Below, piece by piece: positions 17,201 to 28,418 of a stretch of 64,000 nucleotides of DNA (positions within the stretch are counted from its first letter, which is position 1; the number at the start of each line of letters is the position of its first letter). The notes under the pieces were generated by a model. The model saw nothing but the letters and a program-made list of their open reading frames with translations. It did not search any database and was not told the DNA's origin. The DNA comes from Tetrahymena thermophila SB210 (lineage: Eukaryota > Ciliophora > Oligohymenophorea > Hymenostomatida > Tetrahymenidae), in NCBI RefSeq assembly GCF_000189635.1, contig NW_002476418.1, positions 930,001 through 994,000 on the forward strand. The letters run 5' to 3'. The position numbers and the translations under genes are program-made.

Positions 17201-17800
17201 TTAAAAATTATTCATGATAGAGTTAATTTTAACTAAGAGAAATAATTTATTTAATCTTATATTTCCTATAAACAACGAAATCCTGCTAATAAATATGTTG
17301 TACATAAAAAAGTTAATTCCCTAGATTAGCAGTCTTTATAAGGGATCAAACATGACAAATTAAAAAAGCAATAATAGAGTAAAACTGGATGCCTAACAGA
17401 TAGACAAAAAGTTGATCATAAAATTAACTTATCTCTTGAAGGATAAGCTGAACCTGCTTCAAGTCAAAATTTATCTTCTTCTAAAAAATTAAATACTAAA
17501 TCTTCTTCAATGACTTAAACTAATTTCAAATAAATTTTACCTAGCAGCATGTAACTTATCATATTTAAAACACAAACTAAAACTAAAATATTAACAAAAA
17601 GGTTTATCAAAACAAACTCGATCAGCGACTTAAGACGTGAAAAGTAATTATTCAAAGATCTTATTTCATTTACAGACAGAGTCATTAAAAATAATCACAG
17701 AGAAATAAAGTAAAATTTATAATTTAATAAAACAATTATTAATATTTCCTAAATAGGGCATACAGTAATATAAAAAAATTCGAAGATGAAGATTGACTGA
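14254..17800 (+). CDS. Large Q/N/S/K-rich protein of unknown function
   Basis: From 14309 to TGA 17798-17800 there is one continuous frame under the ciliate code. The best start I can build is ATG 14254 with a 12-nt first exon, then intron 14266-14320 (GTAAAA..CAAG) and exon 14321-17800, about 1163 residues. If that small exon is wrong, the first in-frame Met is at 14459. I recognise no domain. Composition is dominated by Gln, Asn, Ser and Lys, and it is probably largely disordered. Two less biased stretches may be folded: the N-terminus (VLFCFKDIDRKIKKIPIINC) and a C-terminal segment from about 16990 (GKVKCGLADFIKQKKN, YYKFGFSATNKDEKSLK, LEGVVPSYETGNIQCSELW). The C-terminus is basic (TKTKILTKRFIKTN). 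No signal peptide or membrane segment is seen. Confidence 0.75.
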
Positions 17801-18587
17801 TTGAATTAAATTAAATTTAATAATAAGACTCCTCTTTCTAAAATAATAAATAAACTTAGCATAAAAATAACTCTTTTTGAAATAATTTACTAAAATTTTA
17901 CTACAAAAAAAAACCTAATTTTTTAATTATTTTAATGTAAAAAATAAATATATAAAATATTCAATAAAAAAAATGAAATTCTTGGAATTTGATAAGTTCT
18001 TTAAAATAAAAATTTTACATTTTATAATATGAGCAAAAAAAAAACCTGTATTAATAATCATTTCGTTTATCAAAATTAAATTGTTTTTATTTTCTATATA
18101 AAAATCTTGTTTATAAATTATTGTATTAAAAATTAATTTTTTCCATTAATTAGTTTGTGAAATATTTAATTATTTTGAAAGAATTAAAAAATCATTTAAA
18201 TTTTAAAATATTATTTTTAAAGTAAGATTAAGTTCAAATAAATATTTTTCTTATTAATGATTAATAGGATCGTAATATTTAAATATATTTCTATATATTA
18301 TTTTATTAAAAATAAATAAAGATTTCATAAAAAATATTTATAACAATTAAATTCCAAATTTATTTTACATTATTTGTGCAGAAATTAATATTTTAAATTT
18401 TTAAATCTACTTTAAAAAACTACAACTTTGAGAGTTTGTGTTTTTTCAAAGAATCTGCTTTAACATTTCTTTGATTCAATATACTAATTATTATTTTACT
18501 TATTACTAACGAAGTCGATTCAAAAAATCTTTAGAAATCAGAAATAATACCTCTATATATAATTATTTCAAGAGATACGTATTAGTT
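17801..18587. other. Intergenic, AT-rich
   Basis: About 0.8 kb of AT-rich spacer between two same-strand genes. No coding frame or structured element recognised. Confidence 0.7.
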
Positions 18588-21465
18588 ATGATATATCAAG
18601 ATGATTATGAATTAGAACAAGAAAAGATTATTTTTGTATAAAGGAATGGCGATTTAGAATCTAAAAAAATAAGTAAAGTTGTCTTAAAAAGTGGTATTAC
18701 ATTTTTAGATATACAGATTAAGGTGCAAAGAGATCTTAAGTTAGGTTATACTGAAAATTTTAGACTTTTTAACAGGGAAGGAGTAGAGATGTTTGAAAAC
18801 GATATTCCGTTTTTGTAGAATAACTGTTATCTTTTAGCTAGTATGGGAGAAGAATATGATTCAACAAGTGGATTTTCTCAATACGAGATTCTTCAAACTA
18901 TTGGAGAGGGAGGATTTGGTAAAGTAGTATTAGCAGAGCATAAATAAACTAAAGAAAAATTTGCAATTAAATTTGTAAACACTTCTTTGATAGGAAATGC
19001 AAGCGATATTGATATGGTTTTTCGTGAAGCTGAAGTATTTTGTGAATTAGCTTAATATATTTTTACATATTTTTTTATTTAAAATCAAAAGTTATTACTT
19101 CAAACAATAATTCTACTAGAGAACTCATTCATTGCTTTTGTTTTATGAAAAAGGTTTTGAAGAATTTAAATCATAGAAATATTGTTAGGATTTTTAATTG
19201 CTACACTCTAAAGGGCATGGAAGTAGTGTTTATTATGGAATATTTACAAGGAGGTGAACTGCTGGAGTATGTAACAAAAAAGGGGAGGTTATCAGAGTTA
19301 GAAGCTAGACAGTTTTTTAGATAAATTGTAGATGCTATTTAGTATTGTCATAAAGAAAATGTCATACACAGAGATCTCAAACTTGAAAATATCCTTCTCT
19401 CATAATCTTCAAGCTCATCAATTATAAAAATTATTGATTTCGGTATAGCAGGAGTGGGAAATCTAAACACAAATAAACTGAATGTTGGTTCTTTAAGGTA
19501 GATTATTCTTCTAATAAAATAAAAATCAATTTTTAAGCTATTTTAATTGTTATAAATACATTTTACATTTATTTTATTTTTGTTTGTTCGTTTCTAAGGA
19601 GTAATATTTTGTTATTATTAAGGTATATGGCACCAGAAGTATTGCTCAAATAAGTCTAAAGTTTATAGAAAAGCATTGATATATGGAGTTTGGGAGTTAT
19701 TCTCTACACACTTGTAGTAGGAAATTTGCCATTTAATGGTGAAACTCCAAGCGAAATTATAAAAAAAATTACAACAGGTAGCTATAGCTTTCCTGCATAA
19801 GTAGAAGGGATTCTTACTGATGAAATTAAGGATTTAATTACCAATATTCTAATAGTAAATCCAGAAAAAAGGTTTGCCTTGAAGTAAATAAGATAACATG
19901 AATGGATGAAGTTACCGAGCATTCAGCTTTATGAAAAATAACTTATTTATCAGCAAGTAATTTATTTTCAAAAATAAAATATAGATTCAACCTTTTTTAT
20001 TTTAGAAATTAGAGCAAATGTATAGGGTTAGAGATAACAGAGGAGCAAAGTGTAAATCTATATTTTTATAGTATTTAATTATTAATTGAATCAAATATAT
20101 ATAAAAAGTTCATTAGTGGGCAAATAGTAGGGATGTGACTCTAAGAGGGACCACTAAACAATTTAATTTAGATAACATTCATCATAACTAGACAAAAGAC
20201 CAAAAATTTTTATAAAATTAATCGCCAATAATGTCCCCATTAAATAATAATATGACAAGAGAGTAAACTAGACAAAATAATCTTAAAGAAATGACAAGTT
20301 AAAGATTTGGAAGTCCTCTAAAGGTTAATACAAGAATTAATTTAAGAGAAAATACAAGTAGCAGCTTAAGAGAGCCCACTAAAATGAATGGGACTCCATA
20401 GTAAAAGGGTTCTCCAATGAGGTATCCTTATGCTAAGAAATTGAATAATCAATATAATATGCCTCTTCTATAAGAGCAAATGATGTTTGCTCAAGATATG
20501 CTTGAAGATTTTAAAGATGAAGATGAATATTTCTCAAAATAAAACGCTGTAGAAGACTAAATTTATGAAATAAAAAAAGTGTTAGGATTACTGAATACAC
20601 CAGCTAAAGAATATAATAAACCTGACCAAAATTAAAATATTAATTTGCCCTAACTATAGCCAAACAATAATATTAGCACATTCAATAGTATTTATTTTCA
20701 TTTGTATTTATTTTGCAAATTTAATTAATTATATTTTTAATAAAGATTTGTCATTGCTTTAAAATAAGACTAAAGTTGTTGGAGTTAGCACTATTGATAA
20801 ATAAGAAATATAAAATACAGAAAAATAAAATAATTAGTAACCTGAAAATAAGTTAGAAGCGATTGATATTGTCAATGAATAAACTAAATCAGAAAAATCT
20901 CCTTTCAATTAAAAAGATGTTAAAACAGACAAAGAAACTCAAGAAAAAAGCCCTAGAAATGACTCTTCGCCTAAGGCAGAGTTCAAAAATAATTAAGAAG
21001 ACTTATTGAATGATCAATTTTCTATAGATAATCCCCAAGATTTGAAACAAGATAAAAAAAAAGATGAACCCTATTACAGACTAGTTTATATAATTAGGCA
21101 AACGTAAATTTTAAAATAAAAATGAAATAAATAAATAAACTTTGATTTTATTTAGGAAATAATAATAAACTCAAGGAGACCCCAATTTATAAATAAATAA
21201 GGGATACGGAGGTATATATATTCCCTAAGAAATAGGATTTGTAAAATATACTGCAAATACTAATTTAAGACAGTTACAAACCTCTCCTCATAGGTTTTCA
21301 ATGAAACAACTATAATCTCCACCAAAAAAGAGGAGCTTATCTCCCAACAAAAATTCTCCTACAAACTAAACATCAAATTAAATAAACTAATCTTTTGTAT
21401 TTCTAAACAAACCTGTAACATTTAAATTTAACTTTAAAAAAAAGTTGAATGCTTCATCTGATTGA
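18588..21465 (+). CDS. CAMK/SNF1-type Ser/Thr protein kinase with N-terminal doublecortin-like domain
   Basis: Seven exons give 805 residues: 18588-19034, 19154-19497, 19623-19956, 20006-20051, 20109-20687, 20746-21103, 21156-21465. All junctions are GT..AG and keep phase. Residues about 12-95 (FVQRNGD, FRLFNREG, CYLLASMGEEYD) resemble a doublecortin/ubiquitin-like beta-grasp domain. The kinase domain is about residues 99-355: glycine loop GEGGFGKV, FAIKF with the ATP lysine near 128, HRDLKLEN with catalytic Asp 223, DFG Asp 244, GSLRYMAPEVL, SLGVILYTLVVGNLPFNG, and NPEKRF. HRDLKLEN and the APE region place it with CAMK/AMPK-related kinases; all catalytic residues are present. The remaining 450 residues are Ser/Pro/Gln/Asn-rich with SP motifs (SPPKKRSLSP) that could be phosphorylation sites. 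A DCX-like domain on a CAMK kinase recalls animal DCLK, suggesting microtubule association, but the domain match is by eye. Confidence 0.92.
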
Positions 21466-22132
21466 AAGCTGTTCAATAAAAATTCAACTTAATTAAAGTA
21501 AGCTTAATCTTCATCCAATTTAAAGAAGTATTATAAAAACTTTATTTAATTTTTAAAAAATCAACAGCCAAGGTAATAAAAATAGAATTTTTAGATCTCT
21601 TTAAAACATTAAAATATTAATTAAATTATTTTTTTAACAAACTATTTATATAAAAATCACTAAAAGTTATTTATATTTATATTATTGCAAAAAAAAATTA
21701 AACAAACTAATAAGCCAATTAAAATTTATGTTTTTTTAATATTCGTGTGTGAACTTTAAAACTTTATGATATTACAATTCATTTAGCTTTCTGAATATTT
21801 TTATAAATTTTTTTAATTATTAAATTCGAGGAAACCTCAAAAATATCTAATATAATAAATTAAAGAGCTTCAAATAAATATTTAATATTGCTAGAATGCA
21901 ACTTTATAAATATTTTTTAAATAAGGCAGACAAAACTAAAATTATATCTTAAAAATATTAATGTTACTTTACAAAAGACATATTAAATTATATAGATTAA
22001 CAATTTTTTTAATACAAATTTAAAATAGAGATTGGATAAATCGAATTAAAGAGACTGTAATTGGTTTAAAAAAGATGATTTTTATATTCAGGCATCAAAA
22101 TATCTGACAAATAATAATTTATTTTTTTCTGT
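21466..22132. other. Intergenic between convergent genes
   Basis: About 670 bp AT-rich spacer holding the 3' ends of the kinase gene (+) and the UPF0598 gene (-). Nothing further recognised. Confidence 0.7.
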
Positions 22133-23332
22133 TCAATCTTTATAATGATCAAACTTAGCTGCTTCTTCCTCATCTATATTTTGTATTTCATATACTTTTC
22201 CTTTCCATTCTAGTTACATAATATTTCCGTCAATCTAAAATTTTTAAGAAAGGATTTAATAAATTATTTTAATAGATTAATAACCTTTATATTTTTAGAT
22301 AGCATCATTGATACATCAGTTGAAAAAATACCATATCCAATGTCATTTAGATCTACTTTGTGGTAGAGCAATCCTTTGAATAATTATTTAAAATAATTTA
22401 ATACTCAGTATTTTAAAATAAAGCAGAAAATCTTATTCTTTTATGGCAAATTCAAACATGTAAGGAGCTAAATATGTGCATCCTAAAATATATTTTTATT
22501 TTGGATAAATTTTCTTATTACCTTATTCATCTTTCTTTACTTCAGAAGGATTGAAATTCTCTGTCAAATAAAGTGAATAGTGCTTTAGTAAATGATAATA
22601 AAAATTTATTTTATAAAACAAATATAATATAAGTAAAATTGATAATACTAATTGATCATTTTCATCTAAATGACTGAAAACAATAGGTTTTACACTGCTT
22701 CTAACATAGTTATATTCACCCCAACACTCACTTACATCTATTTCATTATAATTAAATATTTAAAAATTAATAAATTATTAGCTAATTTAACTTTACGTGA
22801 GTAATTAAGATTTCTCCCTGTTTTATTTTTAATTAGATTCTTGTAAAAGTTTTTCTATTTGAATATTTGAAGATTTTATTAATAAGCATAAATTTATTTG
22901 TCTAATAATCAAGTTAATATATCAAACAAATGTGTCAGTCTACCTACTAGTAGTTATTTATTATTTCAACTCAATAATTTACCATAAATCTTTTGTCTTT
23001 TAGACAATTGGTGAAATTGTAGGAATCTTAATCATCAAGATATAGTAAACCCTAGATAAATATAAAAATTGAGTTTATATTCTTGTAAAAATGATGTAGA
23101 AATGTCTAATTTATAATTTAAAAACTAAAAATGGAATCATAAAATCGACTAAAATAAAAATAAAAGAATTAACTTTATGATCTATAAAGAAGAAATACTC
23201 ACGCAAAGACCCATCATTTTGCTCTAAATACTGAACTTTATTCTAAAATGAATACTTAGAATTAAATTGCAGTCTTTTAAAAGTTGTAAGTGGGATTTAT
23301 TTACATATTTGAAAAAATTACATTCTTAACAT
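22133..23332 (-). CDS. UPF0598 (C8orf82-like) conserved protein
   Basis: Eight exons on the complement: 23332-23174, 23051-22983, 22854-22797, 22737-22649, 22582-22522, 22482-22405, 22373-22285, 22234-22133. Together they give 234 residues; family members are about 200-220. Recognised from family-like motifs in the right order: EYFFFIDHK, then GLLYLDDQDSYNFTNCLKDK, FYKNLIKNKTGRN, VSECWGEYNYVR, KPIVFSHL, CTYLAPYMFEFAIKE, GYGIFSTDVSMMLSK and DGNIMQLEWKGKVYE. The basic, hydrophobic N-terminus (MLRMQFFQICKQIPLTTFKR) looks like a mitochondrial presequence, which is inference. Molecular function of the family is unknown to me. Introns are tiny; the one at 22374-22404 is only 31 nt. The start is the first ATG in the open frame; a second Met three codons on is possible. 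A decayed copy lies 2.3 kb further right. Confidence 0.88.
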
Positions 23333-25624
23333 TCTAAAAAATCCAATTCTAAATAAATTAATACACAATTTTTTTTTTTATAAAAAAGAATTTTTGATCA
23401 AAGCACTAAATTTTACTGGAATACTTAGTTAATTTATTGATTCATATATTTATAATCTTAAACAAAAAAGATTTCACAATTATATTACAATTTACTTTTT
23501 CTAGAATATTTTTGTTTACAATCTTTTACTTTATTTAAGTCATCTAAATATTTATTTTTTATTTCCTTAAAAAATACATTTAAATAATACCCTATCCTAT
23601 TATTAATGGTCAATAAAAATGGAGGAATTAGGATAATTTATTTGGTTTTTTTAATCGATTAATACTTTTAAAATTATTAAAAATTTGATAAATCATCCTA
23701 ATTTTGTGTATTTGTTTTTATTTTTATATTGGTTAATGATATATTTTTTAATTTTTAATTTTATTTGCCATAATATTTATAAAAAAAGAAAAAATAAAGA
23801 AGAAGCTTATTGGAGCTTAGAATGATTTTACTAATATATTTGAGTGTAATAATTAAGTCAATGTTTTCGAAATAAATAAATTCAAATATTTAAAAATTAG
23901 AATTTTTATTAATATGTGCTCTAAAAATATTGCTAATTGACGAATTACCTTTTGATAAGATTTTATAAATTCAGAGGTTATTTTACCTATGACAATTTTA
24001 ATAAGGGATTGATTATAAACATTACTATTACATTAGGCATCACCTCTTAATTATTAACTTATTTTAATTAGTTTAATTTAATTTTAAATTTTAGAATTTT
24101 CTAAATTAAATTTTCTTAACTTTTTTTTTCTACTTTTGCAATACTAAGAAAAGTTTTTACATAGGGCCAGCATTTAAAGTAAAATAATAGCTCTCATTAA
24201 AAAATGTCATGATTTGATGTTTTTAAGCTTTTTCTATTTTTTAAATTATTATTCTGTATGATAATTTCTAAACAGTTATATATCTAAGTTTGATTTTGAT
24301 AATTTATTAGATAAAATTTATTATTTTTTATAAAATGTTTATAAGTTTATTCTTTTTTAATTGAAAGGAATAATTGCTTTTTTTTAGAAAAATAACATAA
24401 ATAAAATATGATGTAAAAATATGCTATTTAATAATACAATAAAATTATTATCTTTATTTTATTTTTGAGGTACTTTTTGCTGTTAAACTTATTGAATAAT
24501 CATTTTATTAAAAGATTTAGATTCAAACACTTATTAATAAAAATTATAAGAATTATCTTGATAATTATATCATTATATTTTTATTTTGAGTACAATAAAA
24601 AATATAAAAGATGTTTCTTCATAAATAATAATAATAATTAAATCCTGTAAATAATGATCATCAATCAATCATATGAGAAATATATCTTGAATTTTCATTA
24701 AAAATTCTTAATAATGTTAAAATAAAAATTACAAATTTTTAACTGTAAGTAAACAATATATTAATGATTACACTGAAAATTGTTAAATAACTCTTAGATT
24801 GTTACATTGCAGATTATAATAACTTTAAATTAATGTAAAATTTAGAAAACTAAAATTTTAAAGAAGTCAATTTTGATTATGAGTTGAGTTTTATTAATGA
24901 TGAAAATGATTGATAACACAAAAATCATAAAATAATAAAAGAAATTATTATATAAAGCCTAAATAAATAAATAAATTCTGAAGGTTATTTAAAGTTTATT
25001 GATAATATTATATAAATAAAGTTTAGTTATTAGAATTACTACAGATCAAGTTTAAGAAATATTAGGATTAAAAACATTAAATGAAGGATATTATCAATTC
25101 TACTATAAAATTTTAGCATTTTAATATATTGCTTTTAATTACAATTGAATTTATTATTTAGAAACCAATCCTTAATATATCTCTTATGATTTATATTTTG
25201 AGTGATTGATTGAATTGGTTTTTAATCTAATTTTTGCAATAAAAATTTAATAAATTAATTAATTTCATGATTCTAATTGATTTTAATGTCTAACAAATTT
25301 TAACATTATTTTTCATTATTTTTTAATACAAAATAAATAAATGCATTTGAAATGATTTTTTATTTGAGGTGTAATTAAAAATGAAATTGTATTTTATAAG
25401 TTAAATCTTAAAAATTTTTAAACTTTATTTTATTTTATTTCTTTCAAAAAATAGATATCTTTGAATACAATAAGTGTCTAAATTAGGAAATGAATATTTT
25501 TGATTTTTTTATAAAAGAAAAATAAAAAAATATATTTTTTAATGTTATCCTAATATTGTGGTAATTGATTATCAAAATAATAAATAGTTTTTAAATTGAT
25601 TAAAAAATAGAAATTTAGTTTAGT
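23333..25624. other. Intergenic, AT-rich
   Basis: About 2.3 kb of extremely AT-rich sequence between the UPF0598 gene and its relic. No coding frame seen. One imperfect inverted repeat is listed separately. Confidence 0.65.
23626..23703. repeat. Imperfect inverted repeat (15-bp arms)
   Basis: Arms at 23626-23640 (AATTAGGATAATTTA) and 23689-23703 are reverse complements with one mismatch, around a 48-nt AT-rich loop. Could fold as a hairpin or be a small mobile-element remnant; in such AT-rich DNA chance is also possible. Confidence 0.45.
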
Positions 25625-26840
25625 TTATAAATAATTTTTCCTTCTAGTTTAATTTCCATCAACCAGTCTATGGTTTATAAAAGAATTTCAAGATTCAAGT
25701 AAATTATGATGATTTGTTTATTACCTTATTTAAAAATCCAATGGTGAAATCAGTTTAAAATACTATATTAGATCTTATATATATTAACTCTGTGATTGAG
25801 TAAACCATTTAATAATTTGCAGAAAGAGAAATTCAGATATTAATTTAAAATGGCTTAACTTCCTTTTCAGAATATATGAAGACTTAAATTTATTAATTAC
25901 TCTTTAGATTCATTTAAGTGAGCTATCAAATTCCATTTTTTAATCAAAATTGAGCTGCAAGCTTTTGTTAATTCGGTTATTCCATTTTTTATTTGCATTT
26001 TTTTCATCTAATTTCAGTAATATTTAAAATAAAGATATAATGCAAATTTATATTCAAATTATTTATTTGATCAACGTAAAATCCAAATTATACTGATAGG
26101 CTACTTTTTTTATCAAAATAATTGAAAATTTATGCCATTCCTAACCTTAATATATTTTCCCCAATACTCAATAGTATCTATAACACTGATAGAATATTTA
26201 AAGAACTTTTTTAAAGATCAATTAGATTCATATGAGTAGTTAAGATTTCTTCATTTAATTTTTAACCAGATATCTTTTAAATTTCTTCTATTTTAGAATT
26301 AGAGACTAAACAAATACTAATTATCTTTTTATCTTAACTCTAATCAGATTGTATTTTTAATTGAAGATGTCTAATAAAAATACAACTTAATGATGTTATT
26401 TATTTATAATATCTCCTATATTAACTATAAAATTTATCTTAAAGCATTAAAGCTTGACCAAATAATTCAAATCATAGGAATTATTATTATCCAGATGTTT
26501 TACACCTTCAATAAAATTACATAACTATTCAATTATTTTAGTAAAATGAAGTAAAATCTTCACTTTTTGTTTTGAGTGTTTAAGAATTATTTCAAAATTA
26601 ATCAAAATTTTTGTTTAATAAATATATAAATTCTACAACTTAAATGAAAAATTCATGTGAATATCCATTATTTCATTCTTGTAACTCACCTTTTTTCTGA
26701 AATAAATATAATAAATAGTTAAATTATAAATCTTCGCAAATAGCTAGAGGAGCTTATTTTATTTAATAATTGAAAAAATTACATTCCAAAGTACTCTAAA
26801 AATTCAATATCAACTAAATTAATTCAAGATTTTCTTTTAC
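25625..26840 (-). pseudogene. Decayed duplicate of the UPF0598 gene
   Basis: Several segments match the functional gene at 22133-23332 in the same order and orientation, including introns, but with frameshifts and stops. Clear matches on the + strand: TTTCCATCAACCAG-side sequence near 25645 corresponds to the last exon (DGN codons); 26145-26190 (CTAACCTTAATATATTTTCC then CCAATACTCAATAG) corresponds to 22700-22740, the CWGEY exon; 26230-26262 corresponds to the NLNYS exon near 22797; 26755-26830 (TTGAAAAAATTACATTC) corresponds to the 5' exon near 23310. The reading frame is lost throughout, so this is a relic and not a gene. Confidence 0.75.
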
Positions 26841-27425
26841 AAATCAGTGCTTCTATCATCAAAACTCACCACTTAGTTATATTGTAAAAACACAAATATT
26901 TATTATTAGAATTAAGATTCAAATATATTCAGAAACAAAACTGCTAATTATTATGAAAAATGATATTTTGTTATATTTGTAAATTATTTTATCAGTTGTA
27001 AAATATAAAAACTTGAAATAAAAAATGCTCTAGTTTTGTATGGAAACAAAGTAAATAAGTTAATGTTTTTTATTAAATGAGTAATAATTGAGTGGTGTTT
27101 ATTTGAAAATTTAAATATAATTAATCAATTTTGTATTTTGATGATAAAGTAACTCTACTTTTTGATTGATAAGATACTAATTGATTGATTAATCGTATTA
27201 TTAAAAAAAAATTATAAATATTGTCTAATAAATCTGATGACATACTAATCTTTCACTCATTGATAAATAAATCAACACAATACATCCATCTAAGCTTACA
27301 AAGCTCAAATAAATAAATTCTAAAATTTTAACTTTAAAAACACAAATCTATTTTGTATTTTATAAATCTAATAATAATAATAAAATTCAATTTTTTGATA
27401 TTAATAAATAAAACAAAATTTAAAA
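26841..27425. other. Intergenic, AT-rich; promoter of the protease gene
   Basis: About 0.6 kb between the UPF0598 relic and the protease start. AT-rich; it must include the promoter and leader of the protease at 27426. No motif is distinctive enough to name. Confidence 0.6.
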
Positions 27426-28418
27426 ATGAACAAATTACTTCTTGTTCTTACCGGAGTTCTAGCTCTCGGTAGCACTCTCTACTTACTTTCAAATTAATCT
27501 TCTAACCTAAGATTGAATATTGAAAACGATATTACCATTCAATGGAAGTTGTTCAAGAGCAGATTCAATAAGAGATACGCTGATCCTATCACTGAATCCT
27601 ACAGATTACAAGTATTCGCCTCTAACTACTTAAGAGTTTTGTCTGATGTTACCGGTACTTTTGGTGTTACCTAATTCTTCGATTTGACTGAAGAAGAGTT
27701 CGCTGCTACTTACTTAACTCTTAGAGTTTAACGTAACGTAAATGCTACTGTTTCAAGCCCATCTACCCCTAAGGGACAATATGATGTTAACTGGGTTACT
27801 AGAGGAAAAGTCTCTGCTGTTAAGGACTAAGGCTAATGCGGTTCATGTTGGGCTTTCTCTACCACTGGTTCAGTTGAATCAGCCCTTATCATTGCTGGTT
27901 ATGCCAACCAAACTATTGATTTGTCTGAATAATAATTGGTTGACTGTTCTGCAACCAACTACGGTTGCGGTGGTGGCTGGATGGACAACGCTTTTGAATA
28001 CATCGAAGAAAGTCCCTTAACTACCAATTCTAACTATCCTTACGTTGCTGTTGACTAAGCTTGCAATTCAACTGAAATCTATGGAGTTCTCTACTCTCTT
28101 AGCAACTACACTGATGTTGAAAGTGGTAACACTGTCTAATTAAAGTAATATCTTTAATAATAACCCCTTTCTATTGCTGTTGATGCTTCATACTGGTATT
28201 TGTACAATAGTGGTATCTTCTCAAATTGCGGTTAAAACCTTAACCATGGTGTCCTTTTGGTAGGTTTTAACAGCACTGAAGGTTCTTGGCTTGTTAAGAA
28301 CTCATGGGGTACCAGCTGGGGTGAATAAGGTTATATTAGACTTGCTGACGGTAACACTTGCGGTCTTGCTAATGCTGCCTCTTATCCCACTGTTGTCCCA
28401 CCTATTACTTCCTACTGA
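27426..28418 (+). CDS. Papain-family (C1A) cysteine protease, cathepsin L-like
   Basis: Intronless, 330 residues, TGA 28416-28418. It hydrolyses peptide bonds, probably in lysosomes/phagosomes or after secretion. An N-terminal signal peptide is visible ([20 protein letters not shown]). A propeptide with the degenerate I29/ERFNIN pattern follows ([32 protein letters not shown]). The mature enzyme starts near residue 115 ([20 protein letters not shown], as in the usual DWR..G.V..VK pattern). Catalytic residues are all present: oxyanion Gln in [11 protein letters not shown], nucleophile Cys 141, His 274 in NHGVLLVGF, and Asn 292 in [10 protein letters not shown]. Length and cysteine pattern ([14 protein letters not shown]) are normal for the family. 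Closely related to the protease at 55831-56790 but with more A/T-ending codons. Not adjacent to it, so a dispersed paralogue. Confidence 0.95.

Noticed and set aside
22855-22982. An open stretch with a single in-frame TGA between two UPF0598 exons, which could be read as a selenocysteine codon
   Set aside because: Removing 22855-22982 as a GT..AG intron joins the two family-conserved blocks in phase and at the expected spacing, so no recoding is needed.
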